Source: Patescibacteria group bacterium | GTDB taxonomy: Bacteria > Patescibacteriota > Gracilibacteria > UM-FILTER-43-11 | DNA length: 35,054 nucleotides | Assembly: GCA_018825145.1 (NCBI GenBank) | Contig: JAHJFD010000057.1 | Location: 1 to 35,054, forward strand | Direction: 5' to 3' | In this document: in pieces, positions 16,210-24,740 of the stretch | Numbering within the stretch: the stretch's first letter is position 1 | Layout: every line of letters begins with the position of its first letter | The notes under the pieces: generated by a model | Seen by the model: only the letters and a program-made list of their open reading frames with translations | Databases searched by the model: none | What the model was told of the DNA's origin: nothing | Program-made: the position numbers and the translations under genes

Positions 16210-16653
16210 TTAACGCTTAGCCCATTGCGGCGCTCTGCGTGCTCTTTTAAGACCTGGTTTCTTCCTTTCTTTTGTTCTTGAGTCTCGGGTAAGGAAGCCG
16301 GCTTTCTTGAGCTGAGAACGAAGCTCCGGATCATATTCGAGCAAAGCCTTGGAAATCCCATGACGAACGGCATCCGCCTGGGAGCTGACACCACCTCCCT
16401 CCACAAAAGCAGTAATATCAAATAACTTCAGGGCATTGGCAATTTTGAGCGGAGCCTTCACACTTACAATAAGCTCTCCGAAAAAATATTCGTTGATTGG
16501 CTTGTCATTTACAATAATTTCCCCTTTGCCATTTTCATACAAACGAATTCGGGCCACGGAAGTCTTGCGTTTTCCATTGGCATAAAAGTAATGCCCGTCC
16601 CGTTTCACCAGTTCCTTTTCGTCGGAAGATTTCACAGTCTTGTCTTCAGCCAT
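16210..16653 (-). CDS. rpsI: Small ribosomal subunit protein uS9
   Basis: 147 residues. The conserved core starts at YFYANGKRKTSVARI (about 22-36) after an acidic/lysine-rich N-terminal extension of roughly 20 residues, and ends with the Arg/Lys-rich tail KKPGLKRARRAPQWAKR whose last residues reach the P-site tRNA. Last gene of the ribosomal operon, eight bases after rplM, the usual L13-S9 pair. Confidence 0.97.
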   Translation of the reverse strand: MAEDKTVKSSDEKELVKRDGHYFYANGKRKTSVARIRLYENGKGEIIVNDKPINEYFFGELIVSVKAPLKIANALKLFDITAFVEGGGVSSQADAVRHGISKALLEYDPELRSQLKKAGFLTRDSRTKERKKPGLKRARRAPQWAKR

Positions 16654-16661
16654 GAGTGAGA

Positions 16662-17099
16662 TTATATGTTAAGAGTAATAGGATTCTGGCCGGCATGAGG
16701 ATGCTCGGCACCGGCGTAAACGTACAGTTTGGCCATCACAAATTTCTTCAGTCTGTTGCTTGGAACCATGCCCGCCACAGCCTCAGTCAAAATTCTTTTT
16801 GGATTTTTCTCTTTCACCGTAGCAAATGGCTTGCGACGCAAGTGCCCAAGGTAGCCCGTATGATGGATATATTCCTTTTGGGATTCCTTACTGCCGGTCA
16901 AACGGACCTTTTCGCAATTGATGATTACCACGTAATCACCCATGTCCAGATGATGAGTAAAATTAGCTTTATTCTTACCGCGCAGGATCACGGCAATTTC
17001 AGTAGCCAGACGTCCGACCACTTTATCGGCAGCATCCACCAGATACCATTTTCTGTCAGCTTTGGCCGGTGATTTAGGGGTAAATGTCTTTTGAGTCAT
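16662..17099 (-). CDS. rplM: Large ribosomal subunit protein uL13
   Basis: 145 residues, canonical. KWYLVDAADKVVGRLA (17-32) and the C-terminal VYAGAEHPHAGQNP are diagnostic. An early-assembling 50S protein. Joined here to the end of the alpha-operon segment (18 nt after rplQ), an arrangement also seen in Firmicutes. Its leader lacks a Shine-Dalgarno sequence and instead contains CTCCT about ten bases before the ATG. Confidence 0.97.
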   Translation of the reverse strand: MTQKTFTPKSPAKADRKWYLVDAADKVVGRLATEIAVILRGKNKANFTHHLDMGDYVVIINCEKVRLTGSKESQKEYIHHTGYLGHLRRKPFATVKEKNPKRILTEAVAGMVPSNRLKKFVMAKLYVYAGAEHPHAGQNPITLNI

Positions 17100-17117
17100 A
17101 ATATTAGGAGCTTTCGG

Positions 17118-17471
17118 TTATACCAATTCAATTTGAACCATTCGAGCCGCGTCACCGGCCCTGTATCCAAGAGGGGTAATTCTTAGAAAACCGGAATTTC
17201 TGTCTTTGTAACGATCAAGGATTTCACGGACTAGCTTTTTGGTGGCATTTTTATCTGACAAATAAGCATTCAGAGTGCGGGTAGCCAAAGGGACAGACTG
17301 ACCTTTTGCCTTGCTGATGAGTTTTTCAACTACCGGTTTTATAAATTTAGCCTTGCTTTGAGTGGTTTTTACCTTTTCGTAAAGGATAATACTGGTGGCC
17401 AGATTTCTGGCCATTGAATCCAGATGAGCCTCATCTCTGTTCAGCCTTTTTGATTTAACTCTGTGTCTCAT
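17118..17471 (-). CDS. rplQ: Large ribosomal subunit protein bL17
   Basis: 117 residues. MRHRVKSKRLNRDEAHLDSM is the diagnostic start of L17, and GYRAGDAARMVQIELV the diagnostic end. Lines the peptide exit tunnel opening. Follows rpoA by 46 nt, as in the alpha operon of most bacteria. Confidence 0.97.
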   Translation of the reverse strand: MRHRVKSKRLNRDEAHLDSMARNLATSIILYEKVKTTQSKAKFIKPVVEKLISKAKGQSVPLATRTLNAYLSDKNATKKLVREILDRYKDRNSGFLRITPLGYRAGDAARMVQIELV

Positions 17472-17517
17472 AATAGCTTGAAGTAGTAGTAAGTCCGGCG
17501 AATAGTTTTAATTATAT

Positions 17518-18516
17518 TTAAGATAATTCAGTGTCACCTCCATCGTCCTGAATGCTCAGGCCACGTGTTGCCAGCGCATCGGCAACTTCGGTCATGGCCT
17601 TCTTGCCAAACCCCCGGAAGTTAGCAAGTTTGCTCGGCGTGCATTTGACAAGTTGTTCAATGGATCCGATACCTCCGTTAATGAGCGCATTCAGCGTACG
17701 CGGAGAAAAATTCAGAATTTCAATTGGCGTGTAAGTTTCTTTTTTAGACTCCTCCTCTTGTTCCTCCACTTCCTTTTCCTTTACCGTACTAATATCGGAG
17801 CGGAAATCAGGCTCCACATCATCTCCGCTGACCAAAAAGAGATCAAAATAAGATTTAAGCACACTGGAGGCAAACCTCAGAGCGTCTTCAGGAGTGATCG
17901 AACCATTGGTTTCCAGTTCAATCATAAGGTTGTCCAGGTTGGTCATCTTCCCAACACGGGCGCTTGTGACGTCGTACCGGACTTTGATTACCGGAGAATA
18001 AATAGCATCGATCTGAATCAGGCCGATGTCTTTCTTGTCTTTCTTGCGAAGCGAAGCGGGAACATACCCAACACCTTTTTCTACCACCATTTCAATATTC
18101 AGCTTCACACCTTTTTTAGTGATATGAGTGATAATCTGGTTAGGATTCAGAATATCAATATCACTCGAATGCTCGATATTCTTGGCGGTCACAGGACCTT
18201 CCTTGCTGACAGAGAGTTTAATGGTCTCAGGATTCTTTGAATGTTTTTTAATCCGGACAAGTTTAAAATTGAGAAGAATATCAAGAACGCTATCCTGCAC
18301 GCCGGAAATAGTAGAATATTCATGAGATACTCCTTCAATTTTTACCCCGGTAATAGCCGCACCTGGCAAAGATGAAAGAAGTACCCGACGAAACGCATTG
18401 CCCAACGTCATTCCATACCCGGATGGAAGGGGGCTAATGCTGAAAACTGCGCGATTCTTATCACTGGATTCGGTTCTTATCTTTGGCAAACCGATCTCTT
18501 CTTGGATAATATGCAT
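17518..18516 (-). CDS. rpoA: DNA-directed RNA polymerase subunit alpha
   Basis: 332 residues. The N-terminal dimerisation/assembly domain (about 1-230) contains PLPSGYGMTLGNAFRRVLLSS (28-48). An acidic linker follows (about 245-260, rich in Glu/Lys). The C-terminal DNA- and activator-binding domain carries the helix-hairpin-helix LANFRGFGKKAMTEV near 300. Both domains are complete, so UP-element and activator contacts should be possible. Placed between rpsD and rplQ in the conserved alpha-operon order. A/T-rich leader, no Shine-Dalgarno sequence. Confidence 0.98.
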   Translation of the reverse strand: MHIIQEEIGLPKIRTESSDKNRAVFSISPLPSGYGMTLGNAFRRVLLSSLPGAAITGVKIEGVSHEYSTISGVQDSVLDILLNFKLVRIKKHSKNPETIKLSVSKEGPVTAKNIEHSSDIDILNPNQIITHITKKGVKLNIEMVVEKGVGYVPASLRKKDKKDIGLIQIDAIYSPVIKVRYDVTSARVGKMTNLDNLMIELETNGSITPEDALRFASSVLKSYFDLFLVSGDDVEPDFRSDISTVKEKEVEEQEEESKKETYTPIEILNFSPRTLNALINGGIGSIEQLVKCTPSKLANFRGFGKKAMTEVADALATRGLSIQDDGGDTELS

Positions 18517-18534
18517 AGCATTATGATTAAAAAA

Positions 18535-19140
18535 TTAGCGGGAGTAGAACTCCACAATGAGCTGGCTATCAATGCTCTTTTCTAAATCGTCTTGCTCAGG
18601 AAGCGCCAGTACTTCCAGAGACAGTTTGTCCAAATCAACCTTAAGCCATTTCGGAGAATAGTCTTTAAGTTTATCCAAGCCTGCGTAAAGTGGGGATTTC
18701 TTGAATTTCTCCACCATCTCAATTTTGTCCCCGGGGCGGACAAGAATCGATGGAATATCCACACGACGCCCATTAAGTTTAAAATGACCATGAGTCACCA
18801 TCTGACGGGCTTGAGGTCGGGTGACAGCCAATTGCGAAACGTAGATGATATTATCAAGCCTTCGTTCAAAAAGGCGCAAAAAGTTCTGACCGGTGTCGCC
18901 AGGCTGAGAAATAGCTTTCTTCATATAACCGGCTGTCTGCTTCTCTGAAACGCCAAACAAATAACGGGCTTTTTGCTTTTCTTCAAGCTGACGACCATAT
19001 TCACTCTTTTTGGAAAACTTTCCGCCATGAACGCCAGGCTTACTTTGTCTGTTCCTGAGAATCTTGGTGTATTTCTCGGTACCAAAGAGGTTAACCCCCA
19101 ATCGTCGACATAATTTTGCTTTAGGTCCGGTATATCTCAC
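18535..19140 (-). CDS. rpsD: Small ribosomal subunit protein uS4
   Basis: 201 residues, starting at a GTG codon (19138-19140). Begins RYTGPKAKLCRRLGVNLFG; the S4 RNA-binding domain (about 93-155) contains RRLDNIIYVSQLAVTRPQAR. The N-terminal region lacks the four-Cys zinc site of C+ S4 proteins, so it is the zinc-free form. In many bacteria S4 represses the alpha operon; no S4-type leader pseudoknot is evident here. A TGATTAA triplicate lies three bases before the start codon. Confidence 0.97.
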   Translation of the reverse strand: MRYTGPKAKLCRRLGVNLFGTEKYTKILRNRQSKPGVHGGKFSKKSEYGRQLEEKQKARYLFGVSEKQTAGYMKKAISQPGDTGQNFLRLFERRLDNIIYVSQLAVTRPQARQMVTHGHFKLNGRRVDIPSILVRPGDKIEMVEKFKKSPLYAGLDKLKDYSPKWLKVDLDKLSLEVLALPEQDDLEKSIDSQLIVEFYSR

Positions 19141-19143
19141 TGC

Positions 19144-19164
19144 TGATTAATGATTAATGATTAA
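19144..19164 (-). repeat. Heptad array before rpsD
   Basis: Three perfect tandem copies of TGATTAA (plus-strand reading), ending three bases from the rpsD start codon and filling the rpsK-rpsD spacer. Confidence 0.75.
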
Positions 19165-19175
19165 TAATTACTGTC

Positions 19176-19568
19176 TTACACACGTCGGCCTTTCTTTCTT
19201 CGACAACCGTTGTGAGGTTTGGGGGTGGTGTCGAAAATGGCCAATAGCTCAAGGCCGGCTGCCTGAAGCCCGCGAACAGCCTGCTCGCGCCCCGTCCCTA
19301 CCCCCTTGATAAATACTCTTACTTTGGTAACTCCATAAGGGGCAACCTTTTCTATCAATTTCTCCGCGGTTACGGTAGCCGCGTAAGGTGTTGATTTGCG
19401 TGACCCCTTGAACCCACTGGCACCGGAGCTGGATTGAGCCAGAACATTACCTTCCGGATCCGTCAGGGACATAAGCGTGTTGTTATATGAAGCTGTCACA
19501 TAAACATTAGCCTCAGGGATGCTCTTCCTGACCTTTTTTGAACTCTTTTTCACGACTTCATCAGCCAT
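19176..19568 (-). CDS. rpsK: Small ribosomal subunit protein uS11
   Basis: 130 residues. Core motifs VYVTASYNNTLMSLTDPEGN and SSSGASGFKGSRKSTPYAA, ending TPKPHNGCRRKKGRRV, the expected C-terminus of S11. A 30S platform protein next to S18 and S21. The N-terminal basic extension of about 15 residues is normal. Follows rpsM by 25 nt. Confidence 0.97.
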   Translation of the reverse strand: MADEVVKKSSKKVRKSIPEANVYVTASYNNTLMSLTDPEGNVLAQSSSGASGFKGSRKSTPYAATVTAEKLIEKVAPYGVTKVRVFIKGVGTGREQAVRGLQAAGLELLAIFDTTPKPHNGCRRKKGRRV

Positions 19569-19593
19569 AATAATGATTGTAAATTAACCTAAA

Positions 19594-19974
19594 TTACTTC
19601 TTTTCTACTTTGGTTTTACCACTGCCCATGGTTTTTCTTTTTCCGCGTTTTGTACGGGCATTGGTTTTGGTACGCTGTCCCCGGACAGGCAGATGCCTGC
19701 GATGACGAAAACCACGATAGGTGCCGATCTCTTGTAATCGCTTGATATTGTCACCCACTTGTCTGCGAAGGTCCCCTTCCGTGGCTAATTTTCCGATAGC
19801 TTCACGAATTTTCTGCTCCTGTTCAGGCTTAAGATCCTCGACCTTAGTGTCCAGGTTAATTTTAAGTTCCGCTAAAATTTTTCTGCTTGCGCTCCTTCCG
19901 ATTCCGTAAATATATGTAAGAGCAACTTCAATACGTTTTCCCTTTGGCAGATTAACTCCGGCTATTCTGGCCAT
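19594..19974 (-). CDS. rpsM: Small ribosomal subunit protein uS13
   Basis: 126 residues. [21 protein letters not shown] and the diagnostic [23 protein letters not shown] are present, followed by a short Lys-rich tail that contacts tRNA in the P site. A 30S head protein forming the B1 intersubunit bridges. Preceded by an A/T heptad array instead of a Shine-Dalgarno sequence. Confidence 0.97.
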   Translation of the reverse strand: MARIAGVNLPKGKRIEVALTYIYGIGRSASRKILAELKINLDTKVEDLKPEQEQKIREAIGKLATEGDLRRQVGDNIKRLQEIGTYRGFRHRRHLPVRGQRTKTNARTKRGKRKTMGSGKTKVEKK

Positions 19975-19980
19975 AAAAAT

Positions 19981-20008
19981 AATTTAGAATTTCAAATTTA
20001 GAATTAAT
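19981..20008 (-). repeat. Heptad array before rpsM
   Basis: Four tandem 7-mers on the plus strand: AATTTAG, AATTTCA, AATTTAG, AATTAAT. The array ends six bases before the rpsM ATG. Confidence 0.75.
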
Positions 20009-20022
20009 TCCCCTGAGGAAAT

Positions 20023-20139
20023 TCATCCTTGTCTTTGTTTATGTTTTTTAGACCGGGGGCAGATTACCCGAACGACCCCTTTTCGCTTGATTACTCTGCA
20101 GTATTCGCATATTTTCTTGACGGATGTTCTGACTTTCAT
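20023..20139 (-). CDS. rpmJ: Large ribosomal subunit protein bL36
   Basis: 38 residues, short enough to be missed by length-filtered gene calls. Sequence starts [14 protein letters not shown] and ends KHKQRQG. Zinc ligands Cys11, Cys14, Cys27 and the downstream His are present, so this is the zinc-binding (C+) form. It ends in TGA exactly where L36 proteins normally end, which is good evidence that TGA is a true stop codon in this genome. Placed between infA and rpsM, as in Firmicutes. Confidence 0.95.
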   Translation of the reverse strand: MKVRTSVKKICEYCRVIKRKGVVRVICPRSKKHKQRQG

Positions 20140-20165
20140 AGGGTCGGAAATATTGATGGAAAAAA

Positions 20166-20411
20166 CTATTGATCTTTTTTAACGGTAGGCTGTCTGTAGA
20201 TGATGCGCCCTTTTGTAAGATCGTACGGAGTCATTTCAACAATCACGACATCTCCGGGCAGAATTCGGATGTAATTCATTCGGATCTTACCGGAAATGTG
20301 CGCGGTAATTGTATGGCCTTTGTAATTTTCACCGATCAGCTCAACCTTGAAATTCGCGTTAGAAAGGGCTTCAATCACCCTTCCTTCTACCTCGATGACT
20401 TCCTTGGCCAT
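20166..20411 (-). CDS. infA: Translation initiation factor IF-1
   Basis: 81 residues forming one S1/OB-fold domain; blocks the 30S A site during initiation. Recognisable by [19 protein letters not shown] and [20 protein letters not shown], with the C-terminal TKGRIIYR. A short Lys/Asp tail extends the usual 72 residues. A candidate promoter lies in the 112-nt gap upstream, so infA and the genes after it may be transcribed independently of the main operon promoter. Confidence 0.97.
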   Translation of the reverse strand: MAKEVIEVEGRVIEALSNANFKVELIGENYKGHTITAHISGKIRMNYIRILPGDVVIVEMTPYDLTKGRIIYRQPTVKKDQ

Positions 20412-20445
20412 AAATAAAATGATTTACTTTATCACAAGCGGTAAG

Positions 20446-20474
20446 AGTTTACATAATCAGGACAGCGATATCAA
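20446..20474 (-). promoter_or_regulatory. Candidate internal promoter upstream of infA
   Basis: Minus strand TTGATA (20469-20474) and TAAACT (20446-20451) are separated by 17 nt, predicting a leader of about 28 nt before the infA ATG. It lies in the largest gap of the ribosomal operon, the natural place for an internal promoter. Confidence 0.5.
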
Positions 20475-20495
20475 GTAAATTTCAGGGAATTTATA

Positions 20496-20511
20496 TTTTG
20501 TATAGACAAAA
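20496..20511. other. A/T-rich perfect hairpin in the map-infA gap
   Basis: TTTTGT (20496-20501) and ACAAAA (20506-20511) form a 6-bp stem around a 4-nt loop, just upstream of the candidate infA promoter. A weak transcription pause or an operator are both possible; it is too A/T-rich to be a standard intrinsic terminator. Confidence 0.35.
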
Positions 20512-20523
20512 CAATATTATATT

Positions 20524-21279
20524 TTATTTTGCTAGAACTTCACAGCCATTTTCAGTTACCAGTACTGTTTCTTCAAAATGAGCGGAAAGGCTTCCGTCAG
20601 CGATACAAAGAGTCCATTGATCTTTGGCCTTCCTGATATCTCCAAACCCCATAGAGGAAATAGGCTCAATGGCCAGGGCCATACCAGGTTTCATGACAGG
20701 ACCAGTTCCCTTTTTTCCAGCGTTCAGAATTTCGGGTGCCTCATGAAGATCGTGACCTACCCCATGCCCTGTACACTCAATCACAGGCGTGTAGCCAAAA
20801 CGCTCCAGTGTGCTTTGGATGGTTTCTGAAATATCTCCGATCCGTCCGCCCGGACGTACCTGCTTCACTGCCTGTCGCAGAGCCTCCTTGGTTGTTTTGA
20901 CAAATTGTTTAACTTCGTAAGGCGCATCACCGACGATAAATGTTCTGCAGGCATCAGTATGAAGCCCTTTGTAACAAACGCCGCAATCAATCCCCACGAT
21001 ATCGCTATTCCGCAGAATTCGGTCAGAAGAGGGTATACCATGAACCGCTTCTTCATTTATGGAAGTGCAGATTGACCCCTGAAAACCACGATACCCCTTA
21101 AAACCGGGAGTACAGCCTTCATGACTGCAAATAAATTTTTCTGCAATCTCATCAAGCTCCTTTGTCGAAACGCCAATTCTGACTGATTTTGCCAGTAAAT
21201 CGAGTGTCTTTGTTAAAACCTCGCCGGCATGACGCATAAACTCTATCTCCTCTGGGGTTTTAATTATGATTTTGCTCAA
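20524..21279 (-). CDS. map: Methionine aminopeptidase, type I
   Basis: Removes the initiator Met from nascent proteins. 251 residues from a TTG start at 21277-21279 (TTG-AGC-AAA, before IIIKTPEEIEFM). The frame is open to 21354, but that start would overlap adk by 29 bp and add 25 residues absent from the family. The dinuclear-metal and catalytic residues are all visible in this numbering: His80 (AVHGIPS), Asp98, Asp109, His172 (TGHGVGH), Glu205 (AIEP) and Glu236 (HFEETV). Sits between adk and infA as in Firmicutes-type operons. Confidence 0.93.
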   Translation of the reverse strand: MSKIIIKTPEEIEFMRHAGEVLTKTLDLLAKSVRIGVSTKELDEIAEKFICSHEGCTPGFKGYRGFQGSICTSINEEAVHGIPSSDRILRNSDIVGIDCGVCYKGLHTDACRTFIVGDAPYEVKQFVKTTKEALRQAVKQVRPGGRIGDISETIQSTLERFGYTPVIECTGHGVGHDLHEAPEILNAGKKGTGPVMKPGMALAIEPISSMGFGDIRKAKDQWTLCIADGSLSAHFEETVLVTENGCEVLAK

Positions 21280-21325
21280 TGCGTAAAAATTTAGCCCCAA
21301 AGTATAACGACAATGGGAACCCTTC

Positions 21326-21967
21326 CTAAGAAAAAAGATAACCTGCCTTATCAATCATTTCTTCCGTTACATCCGGAATGGCCTGTTCACCATCCACCTC
21401 AATCAAACGGTCTCTCTTATAAAAATCCTCAATCACCGGCTTAGTTTCTACCGCAAAATTATGAAGCCGCTGGTTGATACTGTCCAGGTTACTGTCATCA
21501 CTTCTGGTGATCAGATCTCCGCGACACTCACTGCATGAGTCACCTTTATAAAAAGCCGGGTAAATCTCTTTACAATTCACACACATTCGTCTTTTAGTAA
21601 GTCTTTCAATCGCTTCACGTTCAGAGATCTTAATATCGAGAGCAAATGCGTCCCGTTCGTGAGAACTGAGTAAAGCCAGGAGTTTTTCGGACTGAATCAT
21701 GGTTCTGGGAATTCCGTCAAAAAGCACATTCTGCCCCTTCGCCTCACCTTCCAGAAACTTTTCCACAACCTCCAAAATGATATCGTCACTTACCAGATTG
21801 CCGCTTTCCACCGTATCTTTGATTTTGTTGCCCAGCTCACTCCCCGAAGCAATCATAGAGCGTAACGCGTTCCCCATATCAAAAACTTTCAGCCCGTACC
21901 GTTCCGCCAAAATCTTGCCTTGAGTTCCCTTTCCGGACCCCTGCATTCCAAACAATATGATGTCCAT
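21326..21967 (-). CDS. adk: Adenylate kinase
   Basis: Interconverts ATP + AMP and 2 ADP. 213 residues. The P-loop is GMQGSGKGT (7-15), the AMP-binding region contains DGIPRT (84-89; the usual Phe is Ile here), and the LID domain carries a Cys4 zinc site (Cys129/132 and Cys145/148), followed by TRSDD. The zinc-LID form is common in Gram-positive bacteria. Four bases after secY. Confidence 0.96.
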   Translation of the reverse strand: MDIILFGMQGSGKGTQGKILAERYGLKVFDMGNALRSMIASGSELGNKIKDTVESGNLVSDDIILEVVEKFLEGEAKGQNVLFDGIPRTMIQSEKLLALLSSHERDAFALDIKISEREAIERLTKRRMCVNCKEIYPAFYKGDSCSECRGDLITRSDDSNLDSINQRLHNFAVETKPVIEDFYKRDRLIEVDGEQAIPDVTEEMIDKAGYLFS

Positions 21968-21971
21968 ACGC

Positions 21972-23279
21972 TTAGTAGAGTTTGTCGTAATCGTGCATTA
22001 CGAGCTGTGCATCGATCTGACGGATAATTTCAAGGACAACCCCGACCACGATAATCAACCCCGAGCCTGATATGATAAGATCGCTGGAAGAAAGAGTCGT
22101 GTACTTCGTAAACAAGATAGGAATAACCGCCACAATCGCGAGAAAAGTTCCACCGAAAAGATTAAGGTGGCTGGACACTTTAGCCAGAAAGTCAGCCGTT
22201 TGAGAACCGGGACGAATACCTGGAATAAACCCGCCCCGCTTTTGAATATTTTCGGCAACCTGCTCTGGATTAAAAGTGACACTAACATAAAAATACGAAA
22301 AGGCGATGATCAGGAGGAAGTAAACAAACATATAAAAGTAAGTCGGATTGGTCGCGTTGAAGTACTTCAGAATAAAATCAGCAACCCCCTGCAATCTGGG
22401 TGAAGTCGACGCCTGGAAAAACTGAGCCACCACTGATGGGAAGGTCATCATGGATATCGCGAAGATAATCGGAATCATGCCTGCCTGATTTACACGAATG
22501 GGTAAACCTGCTTTTTCGCTTTTACCGCCTGTGGCACGCGTGGCGTATGTAATAGGAATATTGCGCTGCCCCTCGGTAATGAGCACCACAAACATAAGCA
22601 TAAGAATGGTGAGTACCATGAAAACCAGAAAGTAGCTCAACTTGGTGGTATCACCACCCTGAGCGATGCCAAGCATCCGGCCGACAACCGTAGGCATACC
22701 CGAAATAATACTGGCAAAAATCAAAATACTGATTCCATTTCCGATTCCGCTTTCGGTAATCAGTTCACCCAGCCACATAAGAAAAAGTGTACCGGCTGTA
22801 ACAATGATCATGATAGGAATGACTATAGCAGGATCCGTAACACTGGAAATAAGCGGCGCCCCAGACCCCTGAGAACTCTGGTTCAAAAGAATTATCATGC
22901 CGTAAGACTGGAGCAAAGCAAAAGGAATCGTGAGTATACGAGTGTAATGATTGATTTTTCGCCGCCCTTCCATTCCTTCTTTGGATAGCGCTTCCAGTTT
23001 AGGAATAACCACAGTCATCAACTGCATTATAATTGAAGCATTAATGTAGGGTGAAAGTCCCATGAGTACAATCGAAAAATTTTCCATGGAACCACCTGTC
23101 AAAGCTGAAAAGACACCGAGTAGATCGTTCTGCTGAAAGATATTACTCAGAGCATCAAAATTAACCCCCGGTACCGTAATATGAGCTGCCAATCTGAAAA
23201 CAATCAAGATAAACAGAGTGAAGAGAATCTTTTTTCTTAAAGTCCTGGATTGCCAGATTTGATGTAGATACTTAAACAA
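21972..23279 (-). CDS. secY: Protein translocase subunit SecY
   Basis: 435 residues with ten predicted membrane segments; forms the protein-conducting channel with SecE/SecG. The signature GLSPYINASIIMQLM lies in the second segment region, and GIGNGIS in the fourth. The start codon is TTG (23277-23279); the MFKYLHQIWQSRTLRKKI opening fits the normal SecY N-terminus, so a longer start is unlikely. Located between rplO and adk, the conserved position. Confidence 0.97.
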   Translation of the reverse strand: MFKYLHQIWQSRTLRKKILFTLFILIVFRLAAHITVPGVNFDALSNIFQQNDLLGVFSALTGGSMENFSIVLMGLSPYINASIIMQLMTVVIPKLEALSKEGMEGRRKINHYTRILTIPFALLQSYGMIILLNQSSQGSGAPLISSVTDPAIVIPIMIIVTAGTLFLMWLGELITESGIGNGISILIFASIISGMPTVVGRMLGIAQGGDTTKLSYFLVFMVLTILMLMFVVLITEGQRNIPITYATRATGGKSEKAGLPIRVNQAGMIPIIFAISMMTFPSVVAQFFQASTSPRLQGVADFILKYFNATNPTYFYMFVYFLLIIAFSYFYVSVTFNPEQVAENIQKRGGFIPGIRPGSQTADFLAKVSSHLNLFGGTFLAIVAVIPILFTKYTTLSSSDLIISGSGLIIVVGVVLEIIRQIDAQLVMHDYDKLY

Positions 23280-23293
23280 ATTGAAAATGTTAT

Positions 23294-23731
23294 TTAAAGA
23301 ATTTTACCACCGGCGGCAACTATTTTGGCTTTTGCCGTCTTGGAAGCTTTTTGTACTTTAAGCACAATTTTACTGGTGAGTTTTCCGTTTCCAAGTGCCT
23401 TTACGGGAACATCTTTCCTGGAAACAAGCCCCTTCGCTAGAAGAGTTTGAATATTAACCTCTTCCCCATCCTTAAAATCATTTAGATTGCCCACATTAAC
23501 GATTTGAAAATCGATTCTGACAGGGTTTTTGAAGCCGCGAAGTTTGGGCAGCCTGTTGATTAAGGGGGTCTGGCCACCTTCAAAACCAGGCCGGACATTA
23601 CCGCTTTTTCTTTGACCTTGCCCTTTACAGCCACGCCCGGAAAAAGTACCGTGTCCGGAAGCGTTGCCGCGTCCAAGCCGCTTCCTTCTTTTGACGGAAC
23701 CCGCCTTTGGTTTCATTTCATTTAACTTCAT
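23294..23731 (-). CDS. rplO: Large ribosomal subunit protein uL15
   Basis: 145 residues. The N-terminal glycine/basic region (SVKRRKRLGRGNASGHGTFS) and GQRKSGNVRPGFEGGQTPL are diagnostic. It follows rpsE by only two bases, leaving no room for rpmD (L30), which occupies this position in most other bacteria. Confidence 0.97.
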   Translation of the reverse strand: MKLNEMKPKAGSVKRRKRLGRGNASGHGTFSGRGCKGQGQRKSGNVRPGFEGGQTPLINRLPKLRGFKNPVRIDFQIVNVGNLNDFKDGEEVNIQTLLAKGLVSRKDVPVKALGNGKLTSKIVLKVQKASKTAKAKIVAAGGKIL

Positions 23732-23733
23732 AG

Positions 23734-24339
23734 TCAGTTCTTCTTAGTAGTCTTACTGGTTTTTTCCTTTGGCGGAGTTTTCTTTTCGTCTTGTTGGTTT
23801 TCTGCTTTTTCCCCGATTACTTCTTTCTTGCTTTCTTCAGGCTTTTTTACCTGAGATCCTTTGACGGGCCGCAGTTTTTTAAGCGCTCTGATCGAAGCCT
23901 GAGCGGTAACAAGCGAATTTCTTGAGCCGATATTTTTACTGAGAACATTTTTTACACCGGCTAAATGCAGTACCTTTCGAAGACTGCCACCGGCAATCAC
24001 ACCGGTACCCGGAGAAGCAGGCATAATCAGCATCTCGGCCGCCTTGTATTTTACCCGAACAGCATGAGGAATGGTATCGTCTTTAGTAATTGGCACTTTA
24101 ATAAGGCTGGCCTTAGCCTTAGAAACGGCTTTGTGTATACCTGTGACCACTTCGGAAGCCTTACCGACGCCCACGCCAACACGACCCTTTTTATCGCCGA
24201 TAGCCACCGTTACACGAAAACGCAAACGACGCCCCCCTTTGACCACGCGGGTTACACGATCTATCTGAAGCACTTCCTCTTCAAATTCTTTCTGTTCTTT
24301 GACATACGCCTCTGCTTTTCTTGAGTTCTTTTTAGCCAT
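23734..24339 (-). CDS. rpsE: Small ribosomal subunit protein uS5
   Basis: 201 residues. The double-stranded-RNA-binding-like domain contains VKGGRRLRFRVTVAIGDKKG, and the second domain GTGVIAGGSLRKVLHLAGV. The final 45 or so residues form a Lys/Glu/Thr-rich disordered extension, unlike the short tail of E. coli S5. Ends with TGA. An A/T heptad array lies upstream of its ATG. Confidence 0.97.
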   Translation of the reverse strand: MAKKNSRKAEAYVKEQKEFEEEVLQIDRVTRVVKGGRRLRFRVTVAIGDKKGRVGVGVGKASEVVTGIHKAVSKAKASLIKVPITKDDTIPHAVRVKYKAAEMLIMPASPGTGVIAGGSLRKVLHLAGVKNVLSKNIGSRNSLVTAQASIRALKKLRPVKGSQVKKPEESKKEVIGEKAENQQDEKKTPPKEKTSKTTKKN

Positions 24340-24350
24340 AATTTATTAGT

Positions 24351-24378
24351 AAATCAAAAATCTAAAATTTAAAATTTT
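24351..24378 (-). repeat. Heptad array before rpsE
   Basis: Four tandem 7-mers on the plus strand: AAATCAA, AAATCTA, AAATTTA, AAATTTT. The array begins 11 bases from the rpsE ATG and runs into the stop codon and last codons of rplR. Confidence 0.7.
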
Positions 24379-24713
24379 AAACCTCCTTCACGGGCCGCTT
24401 CCGCCAAAGCCTTTACACGTCCGTGATAAAGGTAACCTGAACGATCGAAAACACAAGTTTCAATCTTTTTAGCTTTGGCTTTTTTGGCAATTTCAGCGCC
24501 AACTTTTTTGGCGGCTTCAATGCCATTGCCATTTTTTGATTTCAGATTCGAAGCGGAGGCAAGTACTATTCCTGTGGTATCATCAATCAACTGAGCGTAA
24601 ATGCTCTGAATACTACGATAAACCGACAATCTGGGGCGAACGGCCGTACCGGAAACCTTGGTTCGAATTCTTGCCTGTCTTCTTTTCCGCAGCTGTAAAT
24701 TTGATAATTTCAT
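24369..24713 (-). CDS. rplR: Large ribosomal subunit protein uL18
   Basis: 114 residues. [20 protein letters not shown] and [26 protein letters not shown] are the diagnostic stretches. A 5S rRNA-binding protein. Located between rplF and rpsE as expected. Short Lys/Arg-rich N-terminus. Confidence 0.97.
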   Translation of the reverse strand: MKLSNLQLRKRRQARIRTKVSGTAVRPRLSVYRSIQSIYAQLIDDTTGIVLASASNLKSKNGNGIEAAKKVGAEIAKKAKAKKIETCVFDRSGYLYHGRVKALAEAAREGGLKF

Positions 24714-24740
24714 TCTAAGAAAAATTAGCCATATGGATTA

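Noticed and set aside
21280-21354. ATG start for methionine aminopeptidase at 21354
   Set aside because: It would overlap adk by 29 bp and add 25 residues not found in the family; the TTG at 21279 fits the conserved N-terminus.
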